Positions 7,739 through 16,511 of a stretch of DNA of 52,513 nt are shown piece by piece. The notes beneath the pieces were generated by a model. It did not search any database and had not been told where the DNA came from. It saw only the letters and a list, made by a program, of their open reading frames with translations. This DNA comes from Legionella sp. (GTDB taxonomy: Bacteria > Pseudomonadota > Gammaproteobacteria > Legionellales > Legionellaceae): positions 1 to 52,513 of the forward strand of contig JARLJQ010000009.1 in NCBI GenBank assembly GCA_031291115.1, given 5' to 3'. The position numbers were made by a program, and so were the translations under genes. The stretch's first letter is position 1. Each line of letters opens with the position of its first letter.

Positions 7739-8659
7739 TCAAATTCCTAGGGTTGGTTCTGCCTGAAATGATTCTTCATTAACAGGGCTTTCTCTAGCGG
7801 CAGGATCTGCTGCTAACGATTTCTCACTAAATAATAAATTACTATTTCCATTAGAGTATGATTTAGCGGTGGCATTGCTTGAGTCAACTTCGGTGGCATT
7901 AATTAATTTGCCCGCCTCACGCACTTGAGTGGCAATTGATTCCGGTTTTTTAGTAAAAATAGAAGCTAATCCATCGTATATCAAGTAACCTGCTGCGGTG
8001 ACACCAGGTACGGTTAAGAACAATAAAAACATTATAACATCCACTTCATAAATGACGGGGCTAAATAACCAGATTACAGCTGCTAACGCGGCCAATACTG
8101 CAATCCCTGCAATTATTTCACCTATGCCAATTAATATCCTGTTGATCTTTGAATCTAAAATGCTTGGCTTGTTCATTTCTGCATTTAACAAATCCAGCGT
8201 TTCTTCATCAACAGCCTCACCTTTAAGTATCGTGTTGAATATATCCATTATTTTAGTCAGCTCATCTACCCGTGTACTTGTAATATCTCCGCTTACAACA
8301 AGCTGTGCTTGATGCATTAAATTTTTTAATGCATCAGACTGTTCTGGCGAGCTTAGTTTATTAATTGACTCTTCCATCAATTCTAAAGATTTGTTAAAAG
8401 TTATTAAGGATGTGACTTTATTCTCTTGCTCAGTACTAATTAGCTGTTCTTTTCGTACATAAGCGGCATGACTTGCTAAACGTATTTTTTCTTGTTGTTG
8501 ATTGATTGCTGCTAGACGCTTTTCTTCCGCCTTAATTCGCTCTACCTCCAGACGCATCTTCTCGGCTAGCGTAGCTTGCTGTGTTAAAAGAGATTGTTGT
8601 TCTATTTCGAGTTGTTTTAATTTGTTTCTCGATTCTAAAGCAAACGTTAATGCAGGCAT
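7739..8659 (-). CDS. Coiled-coil protein with two transmembrane segments, unknown function
   Basis: I do not recognise a family. From the ATG at 8659 (TTGGGA six bases upstream; an in-frame TTG at 8671 is less likely) the protein has 306 residues. Residues 8-80 are rich in Gln, Glu, Lys and Leu and should form a coiled coil; 81-170 is helical; two hydrophobic segments lie at about 177-200 and 205-228, forming a hairpin in a membrane. The polar C-terminal tail (about 235-306) is Ser/Asn-rich and ends in a Glu-containing stretch (SPVNEESFQAEPTLGI). There is no signal peptide. In Legionella, coiled coil plus membrane hairpin plus a polar Glu-rich C-terminus is a common effector layout, so export by Dot/Icm is possible but not shown. 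Confidence 0.75.
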   Translation of the reverse strand: MPALTFALESRNKLKQLEIEQQSLLTQQATLAEKMRLEVERIKAEEKRLAAINQQQEKIRLASHAAYVRKEQLISTEQENKVTSLITFNKSLELMEESINKLSSPEQSDALKNLMHQAQLVVSGDITSTRVDELTKIMDIFNTILKGEAVDEETLDLLNAEMNKPSILDSKINRILIGIGEIIAGIAVLAALAAVIWLFSPVIYEVDVIMFLLFLTVPGVTAAGYLIYDGLASIFTKKPESIATQVREAGKLINATEVDSSNATAKSYSNGNSNLLFSEKSLAADPAARESPVNEESFQAEPTLGI

Positions 8660-8671
8660 ATTTAATCCCAA

Positions 8672-9003
8672 AATAACTTACGAAGTGTCATCGCACTAAA
8701 TTTAATCATAATTTGCAAATATAAAACACAAAAGAGCATTTTTGGTATGCGCTATAAGTATTGCTTTGGGGAGGCTAGAAGGCAACATGTGCCAAATCAG
8801 AATTAAACTAGCAGCAAACCATGTCCTGGCACAGCAGACAGTATCTACACTAGCTAATTTCGTATAAGTCTATTGATTATCTTAGTGATTCTAAAAAGTA
8901 AGTTACTACAGATGTAGCCATAAACGTTGCCGCTTCGATTTTACCAGTAGCGCCAAGGCTTTTTAGTTGTTCTCTCCACCAAATTTATTTTCAAGCGTGA
9001 GTT
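8672..9003. other. Intergenic region without a supported gene
   Basis: AT-rich sequence between the coiled-coil gene and the nuclease remnant. The part next to 9004 may be further decayed sequence from the DUF1016-like gene, but I cannot align it by eye. No hairpin or promoter stands out. Confidence 0.3.
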
Positions 9004-9170
9004 CTATTTCTTTAGAAGCTGTCCGGTGTGTTCTGGTTTGAACTTGCCAGCCTTAAGCTCAATGACCACGAATGCCCGTAAGTGTAAGTGATAGAAAAGT
9101 AAATCAATGAAAAAATCGCGGATATGAGCGACCAGTGCGCCTTCAATTGCACGCTCATGATACTGTTTTT
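9004..9170 (-). pseudogene. Remnant of a DUF1016 / YhcG-family PD-(D/E)XK nuclease
   Basis: In the frame ending at the TAG at 9004-9006 the minus strand reads AIEGALVAHIRDF, then FIDLLFYHLHLRAFVVIELK and AGKFKPEHTGQLLKK. The second stretch is the conserved core of YhcG-type nucleases (IDLLFYH, VVIELK with the catalytic Glu-x-Lys). The normal ~20 residues between the two stretches, all of the N-terminal DNA-binding half, and the C-terminal end are absent. It is therefore a deleted, non-functional relic of a gene often found in defence or mobile contexts. The longer open frame on the same strand at 9012-9200 is a frame-shifted shadow of it. Confidence 0.7.
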
Positions 9171-9297
9171 TAAGCGCTTAGCCTGCACATATAGAACCAA
9201 ATAAATACAATAAAATTTGTCCCCCTTACAATTCTGTGCTAAAATTGCACACCTTTAAAATAAAATATAAATACGTTGACAATACAGGACCAATTAC

Positions 9298-12200
9298 ATG
9301 CCCTTAGCTCGACTAGAATTTGAAGTTAATCATCAATTTAACTATACAACTACCTCAGGTTTGAAATCGTTTACCGTTGAAAGTAAGCATTTCGTAGAAG
9401 ACACGCAGGCAGTTATTTATAAAGGATTTATCACAAAAAATGGAAGTTCCTCTAGGGAATACGGTTATTTCCTTATTGATTATCGTGGAGCCGAAAAAAG
9501 CCCCAAAATTGATCTTCGCAAACACCTTCTCACGCTGATGAATGGAATTTCTAACGTCACCCTGTTATTAAATGCAGAGTTTTCTGAAAATACATGTATT
9601 TTTATTCCTGGTGGTAGTAGAATTTATTGCTGCACAAAGCTACCCACAAATGCAAAAGTAAAATCTATTGTTCAATTGGGTGCTAGTTTTACAGAAACGC
9701 ACGTTCCTATCGTGGGTGAATTTACAGCGATTAAAAAAGAACTACAAGAAAAAGTAAGTACTCATTCACCCGCAGCATCTATCATGTCATCTACAGTAGC
9801 TAGCTCGAGTATCTCTTCAGCAAGTGCTCCAGCCTCAAACAAAAATTCAGTTCTATCAGCTCATAAACCAATGATGATGCCACCACACATGAATGCATCT
9901 CCCGCTTCTGCAGCTTCATCGTCACATACACCTATTTTGCCAAATATTAGTACTATACCCCATCAGTACATTCAGGCTATAACCCCGCCAGATGGAAGTT
10001 GTATGTTTTATGCCGTTACCTTAGCGGTTATTACACCTTATTGGAATTATAATGTTAAAAATAACCAACAATTTGCACAATTAGATAAAGCCTGTCGTCA
10101 ACTATTTGATGGTCAAAATGCATTTACTCTCTCTCGTGAAGCCATTGAGAAAATACCTGCCCTCCTTAAGAAACATAATGGTACAAATGACTTTAACCCT
10201 CTAATTAAAAGCGGAGATGCTACTTTTCAGTCATTAGTTGAAAATAATCTTCGAAAAAGATTATTTCAATATATGGTTATAAATGCTGAAGCTTTGGCGG
10301 CTAATAATGAATTACGTGATCAATTGAAACCCCTAAACATCGATTCTGAATGGATTAAAGCACGAGCACAGGAAACTGCTATTGCAAATGAGTGGGGCGA
10401 GCTCCCTCAGCTCTTCGCTTTAAGTAAAATGATTAAGACACCTATCGTGGTTTATCGCGCCCCCAAGGTGAGTGTCAAAATAATGCCTCAAAACCATATT
10501 GTTTTTGGTAAGGAGAATAAAGGTGAGCCAATACGATTACTCTATACTGGTGATCACTATAATTTTTACATTGCTCCCAATAACATACCCAATTATAAAT
10601 GTCCTAATAAAGGAACCCCTCTCGAAGAGATCCTAAAAAAAGCAGAGGCAGCTAAAAAAGCAAATTCCGAACAAGCAAAGAAAATTGCTGAACTCACGCT
10701 TGGTCTTTTTAAATCAGAAAATAAACCAAAAATAAAATCAAAAGAAGAAATCGAAGCCGAAAATGAACTGGAGAGAAAAAGGAAAGAAGAGCAAGTGCGG
10801 GCACTTGCAGCTAAAAAAAGAAAATTTCAAGAACAACTAAGAGAGCATGCTGCGCAACCCCAGTTAGGGGCTAAGAAGAAAAAATCAGCTGTTATTTCGT
10901 CCGCTTCCCTTTCTTTCTTGACCCGATCATTCTCCGCTCCTCATGACAGCATCGATGCAAGAAGAAGAGGAAGCGCCAATCTAGAATCATGGTTAAAAAA
11001 ACAAGACAGTCAATGTCCCGCAAGCAGTGCCCAAGTTATTAAACCAAGGGATTACCAGCTAGAGGCGATTAGACAATTTATAGTTGAACGCAGCAAAAAT
11101 AATGCATACCGTGCGAATGCTCTAATTGTTTTACCAACTGGTACCGGAAAAACCGGGGTTATGAGTATGTTAAGCGGTAATTCCGGCGAAAAACACGTTA
11201 TTTTAGCGCCCTGGGTGGATGTAGTAACCCAGACTCAACAAGCTGTTCGTCAATTTGCATCCTTGGGCTTACGTATTGCAGGTATTAAAGATATTGAATG
11301 GACGAAAGAAGAACTTGCAGAAAGAAGACGTCTTGAAAAAATATTTAAAGACGCTACTCGAGGTATGACAAAAGAGGACGCACAGCAAACGCCGGAATAT
11401 CATGCTAAACATAATTATGGCAAAGAAGCCAGGATTCGAAAATATAAAGAACTCATTAATCAGAATGATATCATTGTCGCTTCGAATCAATTTATGTATC
11501 GTAAAAAGGTTTATAAACATTTTCCCTGGAAACAGATTGACAGTGTTTCATTTGACGAAGTCCATCATGTTATTGCGCCTGAAAGCAAAGAGATGATTCT
11601 TCATCTTCAAGACAAAGAGCACAAAGAAATCATTGGTTATACAGCTACTCCTAGTGAAGAATTATATGAATTATTTGGATTTAAAAAAGATGGCACAGAT
11701 AATCCTATCAAAAGTTTAACCATGATGGAGGCCATCGATAAGAAAGCCTTGGTTCCCTTGCAATTTGTATTGTTATTATTAAAAAAAGACCAGAAAGATA
11801 CAGTCGATTTAAAAAATAACAAAATGACTGATGTTCAAGTGGAGCGTAAATTAAATCTTAATAGTTACACTAATGCAATTCTTGATTATTGTCTTAACAC
11901 TGTCAGTCAACGGAATCAAAAACCGTTCCGTGATATGACGACCTTAATCTCTTGCGCGGGTGTTGCTCATGTCAAAAGCATTTATCAAACAATAAAGGAA
12001 CACGTAACAATTGAGCAAATTGATAGTAATCATGGTGCAAGAGCGTTATATGCTCATAAAATTCTAGCCGCTGATCTCAAGACCAAGACTGAATTAATTG
12101 CCCGTGCACAGCTCGCTTTAGATCCTACTAATTTAACCCTACCTCAAGCACAGCAAATAGCAGACAGCACCTTTAAAGTAGTAGCAAGTCTATATATCCC

Positions 12201-15200
12201 AACCGGTAAAAAAGATGATGAAAAAAATGCTGACATGTTACTCGATAAGAAAATATATGAAATGGGTGGAATTCGCTTTATGGTTACTTGCGGTAAATTG
12301 GGTGAGGGTTATTCCTTATCGCGCATTGAGCATCTTGTGGTTGCAAGAATGCCCACATCAAAAACATTAGTCTCTCAATTAGGAGGACGGGTAACGCGCT
12401 TGGATTCAGAAAATCCCGAAAAAATTGGCCATATTACCCAAGTTGCAACAGATGATGCCATAGATAGAGTGGTGTTCTATGCAGAGCAACATCTTACTAA
12501 GAATAACAGAGTACATTTTTGTTACCCTCCCAAAGACAAAGATCCGTCCGCTGGGTTGCCCCCTCAAATAAAGTTAAATTCTATAGCCATTCCCAATCCT
12601 AAAGCGCTCTCTAAAGATCATTGGGAAGAGCCGGATGGCTCAAAAAAAATGCGTATAAAACGCAGGGATAGACTGCTAAAAATTGCAGAATCCAAAAACA
12701 ATCCTCAGCGAAATGCTGGCCCAAAGAAAGAGAAATCTAGTTTTCTTGCGACGATCGGGGAGCTTAAAAAATTATTAGACGAATTAAAAATTCTGTTTAA
12801 AAAAGTAGAATATATGGAAATTGAAGAATCGCCGGAAGTTTCTGAACACCAGAAACCCATTACAAGTCTTCAAGAAGAAAAATCAGCAGAAATGGCCGAT
12901 GAGATACCGCAATTAAAACCTTCATCACTTCCTCAAAATAATCTTGCAGGTGATGGCGTAATTACTCGTAGCCGTCATTCTTTTTTACTGAAAACAGAAG
13001 AAACATTACTCTCAATGGGCAACTTCTTAAATCCACTATATCAGGCAATTTCCTCAGGATCAGATTGGAAAAATGCATCTCGTGGTACACACCTTAAGCG
13101 CACATCAGAGATGAAATCAGAAGAATTATTACTCGCTGAATTAAGCGCAACTGCAAAAGATTTATTGCGCAAAATTTTCCGTTTGCGCCGGAACCAGTAC
13201 GTCTTTAGTGAAGAATTTGTCATTGATGAACTTTCCGAAGAAGAAAAACTAGTGAATGAGATTGATAAGCCTGACAAATTAGAAAAATGCATCAATCTTT
13301 TAAAAGAAACACTCGAAAAGGAAAAGAAACCTATTATTGAGGCTATTAGTCGATTAAAAGATGAAGCTCGAAATAAATCGAGGCAGAAATTTGCTATTAA
13401 ATTGCACATCCCAAAAAAAGCATTTGAAAAGTCAGATAAAGGCTATAGTCGTAATTATTTAAAGAGAACCAAGGATATTTGTGCAGATTTAGATCCTAAT
13501 AATAATTTGTCACTTTTTGATATCCTTAAAAAGCTCTATGATAGTGAAGGAGATAAAAATAATATCCGTTATCTTAATTACACGGGTGTAATAATAGAAA
13601 AATTAACTCGTAACCCAGGTCTTTGGAATAGTATTGATCCTGAAACTGGTGAAACGGTTTTACATGTTATCATAAAAATTGGTTTAAGATTACGTTCTTA
13701 TAAAGGTGAAATGAATGTATATAGAACTTTTTTAAATGAATCATTTAAAAGAATTGATCCACAACTATTAGGACATCGTGACAACAAAAATAAAATACCA
13801 ATACAATTATTGTCAGAAAAAAGCCTTTATTCTCGGCAATTAGTAATACAGGTAATTACGGGCTATGCGCGTCATAATTTTAATTTTAAACAACAAGGGT
13901 TCAAAGATGAAGATTTTCAAATAAAAGGATTATCTACAGACTTTCGTTCATACTACTTTGCGGTAAGAAATAAAAATTATAATATTAAAGAAGGAAATTA
14001 TGAAGAAACAGTATTACATCACCTATATCTTATGCCGCGATACCTGATTGATGAAATCTTCCAACAACCTAATTTAGATTTTACCATACAAAATAAATTA
14101 AAAAAAAACCCCATAGATATGCTTCTACAAAACTTTAGTGATGGTGCACCTGGAAAACAATTAGCAACTTTGCTTACTATTATAAAGAAGCATCCTGCCG
14201 TTCTATCTACGAATGCGGATATTTATCACAGAATCCTAGAGCAAATAATTTTAGACGATAGAGAACGATTTCCTTATGTATTAATTAAAGATCATTTCCC
14301 AAACTTTGACTTGCAAAATAATAAAACCCTTGAATCATTAGAAACAGTTTTGATTAATAACCTAAAGAAATCATTTATGGTTAATAAACCCATAGTGGTT
14401 AATGCTAGTCTTTTTGAAGCCTTAAAATGTAAAAATTTAAGCGAAAAAGCTCGAAAAGATTTAGCGACACTATTTAATGAATTGGTTAAGACTAGTTATA
14501 TGAATGCGAAGAGAGAGCTGGCTTCTACCCAACAGATAATTCAGAGAGCTATAGCACAACATACGAATGATTTAAGTCATTTGATGCAGTTACAGAAAAA
14601 CTATCAACAAAGAAAATCGTTAAGTAGTGAGTATGTGATTAAGCTGTGTAAACAATTTTTTTCTATCTTTGAACTAAAAGAAGATGAATCTTTAAGTGAA
14701 ATTATAAATGCATCTATGAAACTTGAAACGAACTATAGAGATGAGATTGAAAAATTAAATCAATTTATAACAAAAGTGCAAGAATCATTACAAGAATCAA
14801 TTGTTGCTGAAGCAGAAGTAAGGAACCACAAAAAAAGAAGAACAGCCTTGCAGTTGCCTCTACCACCTTTTCAGGGATCCGCGAGCGCATATGGTAGCAT
14901 GCAGGATGTACCAGAACTCAGTAGCCCATTGCCTAACTCATTCGGTTTAGGTTTAGATTCTTATGATGACCTTACAAACCCTGAGATTTATCAGCACATA
15001 CTAGCTAGTCCCGTAGCCTTTGGAGGGTATGTTGATGAAATGGACGATGAACCAATTGCAGAAGAAGAGCAAAGTGACAATGAATACAGTTCCGAGAATC
15101 CGGAGAGTTCTGACGAGCAAGATGATGAAGATGTAGAAGCTGAAGAACCAATAGAGGAAACAGAATGTGCTCAACCTGCTTCTCATAAACGAAAATTCGA

Positions 15201-15531
15201 GGAAGAGAAGAAATTTGCTAGTGAAGTGGAAGAAGAGTCAGAAGACGAAAATGAACCAGAATGCAAAGAGATGATTAAAAGCGGTGGAGACAGTGAAAGT
15301 GACTATAGTTCGGATGAAGAGTCAGATGAAAAACCTGAACCATCTATAGGTGAAGATGCCGCAGAAGAAGACGCAGACATGGAATTGAAAGATAGTGATG
15401 TAATAGAGAGGGCGGTCGATACTTCTGCGCAAATGAGTACTCTGACATCCTATTCAAGAATGTTCCAACCTGCTTCAGTACCAAGGTTAGACTATTCAGT
15501 AGTCACTGAAAGTAAAGCAATGGATTTATAA
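9298..15531 (+). CDS. Giant OTU-protease / SF2-helicase fusion protein, probable effector
   Basis: A 2077-residue protein. Residues 1-150 have no family I recognise; 150-215 is a Ser/Ala/Pro-rich linker. An OTU-like cysteine protease (deubiquitinase) domain follows at about 220-430: PPDGSCMFYAV with candidate nucleophile C235, and TGDHYNFYI with candidate general base H420. A Lys/Glu-rich segment leads to an SF2 helicase of the ResIII type at about 580-1100: PTGTGKT (613-619), DEVHH (753-757), GYTATP (780-785) and QLGGRVTR (1027-1034). Residues 1100-1850 are helical with coiled coils; 1900-2060 is strongly acidic. Basic clusters such as KKRK, HKKRR and HKRK could be nuclear localisation signals. 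No signal peptide. ATG chosen because AGGAC lies 7 bases upstream. OTU domains occur in Legionella Lot effectors; fusion to a helicase is unusual. Activity, export and target are inference. Confidence 0.8.
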   Translation: MPLARLEFEVNHQFNYTTTSGLKSFTVESKHFVEDTQAVIYKGFITKNGSSSREYGYFLIDYRGAEKSPKIDLRKHLLTLMNGISNVTLLLNAEFSENTCIFIPGGSRIYCCTKLPTNAKVKSIVQLGASFTETHVPIVGEFTAIKKELQEKVSTHSPAASIMSSTVASSSISSASAPASNKNSVLSAHKPMMMPPHMNASPASAASSSHTPILPNISTIPHQYIQAITPPDGSCMFYAVTLAVITPYWNYNVKNNQQFAQLDKACRQLFDGQNAFTLSREAIEKIPALLKKHNGTNDFNPLIKSGDATFQSLVENNLRKRLFQYMVINAEALAANNELRDQLKPLNIDSEWIKARAQETAIANEWGELPQLFALSKMIKTPIVVYRAPKVSVKIMPQNHIVFGKENKGEPIRLLYTGDHYNFYIAPNNIPNYKCPNKGTPLEEILKKAEAAKKANSEQAKKIAELTLGLFKSENKPKIKSKEEIEAENELERKRKEEQVRALAAKKRKFQEQLREHAAQPQLGAKKKKSAVISSASLSFLTRSFSAPHDSIDARRRGSANLESWLKKQDSQCPASSAQVIKPRDYQLEAIRQFIVERSKNNAYRANALIVLPTGTGKTGVMSMLSGNSGEKHVILAPWVDVVTQTQQAVRQFASLGLRIAGIKDIEWTKEELAERRRLEKIFKDATRGMTKEDAQQTPEYHAKHNYGKEARIRKYKELINQNDIIVASNQFMYRKKVYKHFPWKQIDSVSFDEVHHVIAPESKEMILHLQDKEHKEIIGYTATPSEELYELFGFKKDGTDNPIKSLTMMEAIDKKALVPLQFVLLLLKKDQKDTVDLKNNKMTDVQVERKLNLNSYTNAILDYCLNTVSQRNQKPFRDMTTLISCAGVAHVKSIYQTIKEHVTIEQIDSNHGARALYAHKILAADLKTKTELIARAQLALDPTNLTLPQAQQIADSTFKVVASLYIPTGKKDDEKNADMLLDKKIYEMGGIRFMVTCGKLGEGYSLSRIEHLVVARMPTSKTLVSQLGGRVTRLDSENPEKIGHITQVATDDAIDRVVFYAEQHLTKNNRVHFCYPPKDKDPSAGLPPQIKLNSIAIPNPKALSKDHWEEPDGSKKMRIKRRDRLLKIAESKNNPQRNAGPKKEKSSFLATIGELKKLLDELKILFKKVEYMEIEESPEVSEHQKPITSLQEEKSAEMADEIPQLKPSSLPQNNLAGDGVITRSRHSFLLKTEETLLSMGNFLNPLYQAISSGSDWKNASRGTHLKRTSEMKSEELLLAELSATAKDLLRKIFRLRRNQYVFSEEFVIDELSEEEKLVNEIDKPDKLEKCINLLKETLEKEKKPIIEAISRLKDEARNKSRQKFAIKLHIPKKAFEKSDKGYSRNYLKRTKDICADLDPNNNLSLFDILKKLYDSEGDKNNIRYLNYTGVIIEKLTRNPGLWNSIDPETGETVLHVIIKIGLRLRSYKGEMNVYRTFLNESFKRIDPQLLGHRDNKNKIPIQLLSEKSLYSRQLVIQVITGYARHNFNFKQQGFKDEDFQIKGLSTDFRSYYFAVRNKNYNIKEGNYEETVLHHLYLMPRYLIDEIFQQPNLDFTIQNKLKKNPIDMLLQNFSDGAPGKQLATLLTIIKKHPAVLSTNADIYHRILEQIILDDRERFPYVLIKDHFPNFDLQNNKTLESLETVLINNLKKSFMVNKPIVVNASLFEALKCKNLSEKARKDLATLFNELVKTSYMNAKRELASTQQIIQRAIAQHTNDLSHLMQLQKNYQQRKSLSSEYVIKLCKQFFSIFELKEDESLSEIINASMKLETNYRDEIEKLNQFITKVQESLQESIVAEAEVRNHKKRRTALQLPLPPFQGSASAYGSMQDVPELSSPLPNSFGLGLDSYDDLTNPEIYQHILASPVAFGGYVDEMDDEPIAEEEQSDNEYSSENPESSDEQDDEDVEAEEPIEETECAQPASHKRKFEEEKKFASEVEEESEDENEPECKEMIKSGGDSESDYSSDEESDEKPEPSIGEDAAEEDADMELKDSDVIERAVDTSAQMSTLTSYSRMFQPASVPRLDYSVVTESKAMDL

Positions 15532-15708
15532 AGAGATATGGGGTCGGGTATTGCCGCTTGGTAATCAAGTTGCTGAATCAAAACTTGAATTACATCAATG
15601 ACCGAAAAAACCCCTTGTTGAAATAATCGAAGAGGGCGACAATTTGCATCCCTCCTCACACCATTTACAAGCTCTCCTAGGTACACTTTGAGTATAGGAA
15701 GTATTGAA
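15532..15708. other. Intergenic region between convergent genes
   Basis: Holds no gene I can support. A minus-strand frame of 84 codons (15492-15746) spans it but overlaps both neighbours, lacks a ribosome-binding site I can see, and resembles nothing I know. No strong terminator hairpin was found. Confidence 0.3.
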
Positions 15709-16347
15709 CTAACGCACAAGAATATAAGGATGTTGATTCTTATCAAGCCAATGGAGCAGCATTAATAAATGTTTCTTATCCAAAGCAATGCATCCCGCTG
15801 TTGGCGAATTTGGCGAACGCCACAAATGTATAAAAATAGCGCTGCCTGCTCCCGCTATTGTTGGATTCATATTGTAATTTATAACCGCGCCATAGGTATA
15901 AGATTCAATTAACATCGATTCATAACTTTTTGCATCAGTTGAGCCAGAAACCCAAGAGTTATAGTGTTTATGGTTAACATCATCAATAAATTTGTCATCT
16001 GCAGTGATGTATTTATAATCCATTTTAAGTGCTAAAGAACGCGTTCCAAATGCTTCACCAATAGGGTATAAACCCGCCGGTGTTTTTAAATCGCCTTCTT
16101 TTTTCTCCCCAACCGAAGCGACCCCGTTTTTTCCAATAACAGCCTTAAATGAGGATATGAACATTGGTTTCCATATAACTCCTTGTCGTTGGCATAGTGT
16201 CATATTGGCCTTAATACCACCCAATGATTTAACAACAATAATTTGTGAGGAATAAAGCCTTATTTTTTTTATTAATTGATAAGTGCTCAGCGTTTGGCAA
16301 GTCCTTAGGACTTTATTAGCAGCATTTGAAACAGAGTTTTCTGACAT
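15709..16347 (-). CDS. L,D-transpeptidase (YkuD-type catalytic domain)
   Basis: L,D-transpeptidases form 3-3 cross-links in peptidoglycan or attach lipoproteins to it, using a cysteine nucleophile in the periplasm. The catalytic signature is at the C-terminus: FIHLWRSPNSPTAGCIAL, with H174 and C186 in a 212-residue protein. The central part (GEKKEGDLKTPAGLYPIGEAFG) is the usual YkuD/YafK-like core start. The N-terminus (MSENSVSNAANKV) has no clear signal peptide, so either a later start is used or export is atypical. The gene is divergent from the NlpC/P60 hydrolase at 16512; 116 bases separate them, so a cell-wall remodelling pair is likely. Which type of cross-link or anchoring it makes cannot be told. 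Confidence 0.85.
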   Translation of the reverse strand: MSENSVSNAANKVLRTCQTLSTYQLIKKIRLYSSQIIVVKSLGGIKANMTLCQRQGVIWKPMFISSFKAVIGKNGVASVGEKKEGDLKTPAGLYPIGEAFGTRSLALKMDYKYITADDKFIDDVNHKHYNSWVSGSTDAKSYESMLIESYTYGAVINYNMNPTIAGAGSAIFIHLWRSPNSPTAGCIALDKKHLLMLLHWLDKNQHPYILVR

Positions 16348-16420
16348 TAATATAGTAAAAATTATTAATGATATCCAATAGTTATAGTTTATTTGCCATC
16401 ATCCGGAACTGGTTAATAAA

Positions 16421-16449
16421 TTGACACATAACCCATTTTCTGGTATCAT
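16421..16449 (+). promoter_or_regulatory. Sigma-70 promoter for the NlpC/P60 gene
   Basis: A perfect TTGACA (16421-16426) and TATCAT (16444-16449) are separated by exactly 17 bases. Transcription should begin near 16456, giving a leader of about 56 bases to the ATG at 16512. Confidence 0.65.
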
Positions 16450-16511
16450 GCGGCTCTTTCGTTGTGACACAGAGTGTTATGAATTATACCATATGTGATA
16501 AGCGGCATTTA

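Noticed and set aside
9012..9200. 62-codon ORF on the minus strand
   Set aside because: It is in the wrong frame; the adjacent frame carries the recognisable DUF1016 nuclease core.
15492..15746. 84-codon minus-strand ORF between the OTU-helicase and L,D-transpeptidase genes
   Set aside because: It overlaps both neighbours, has no visible ribosome site, and its composition does not suggest a folded protein or known family.
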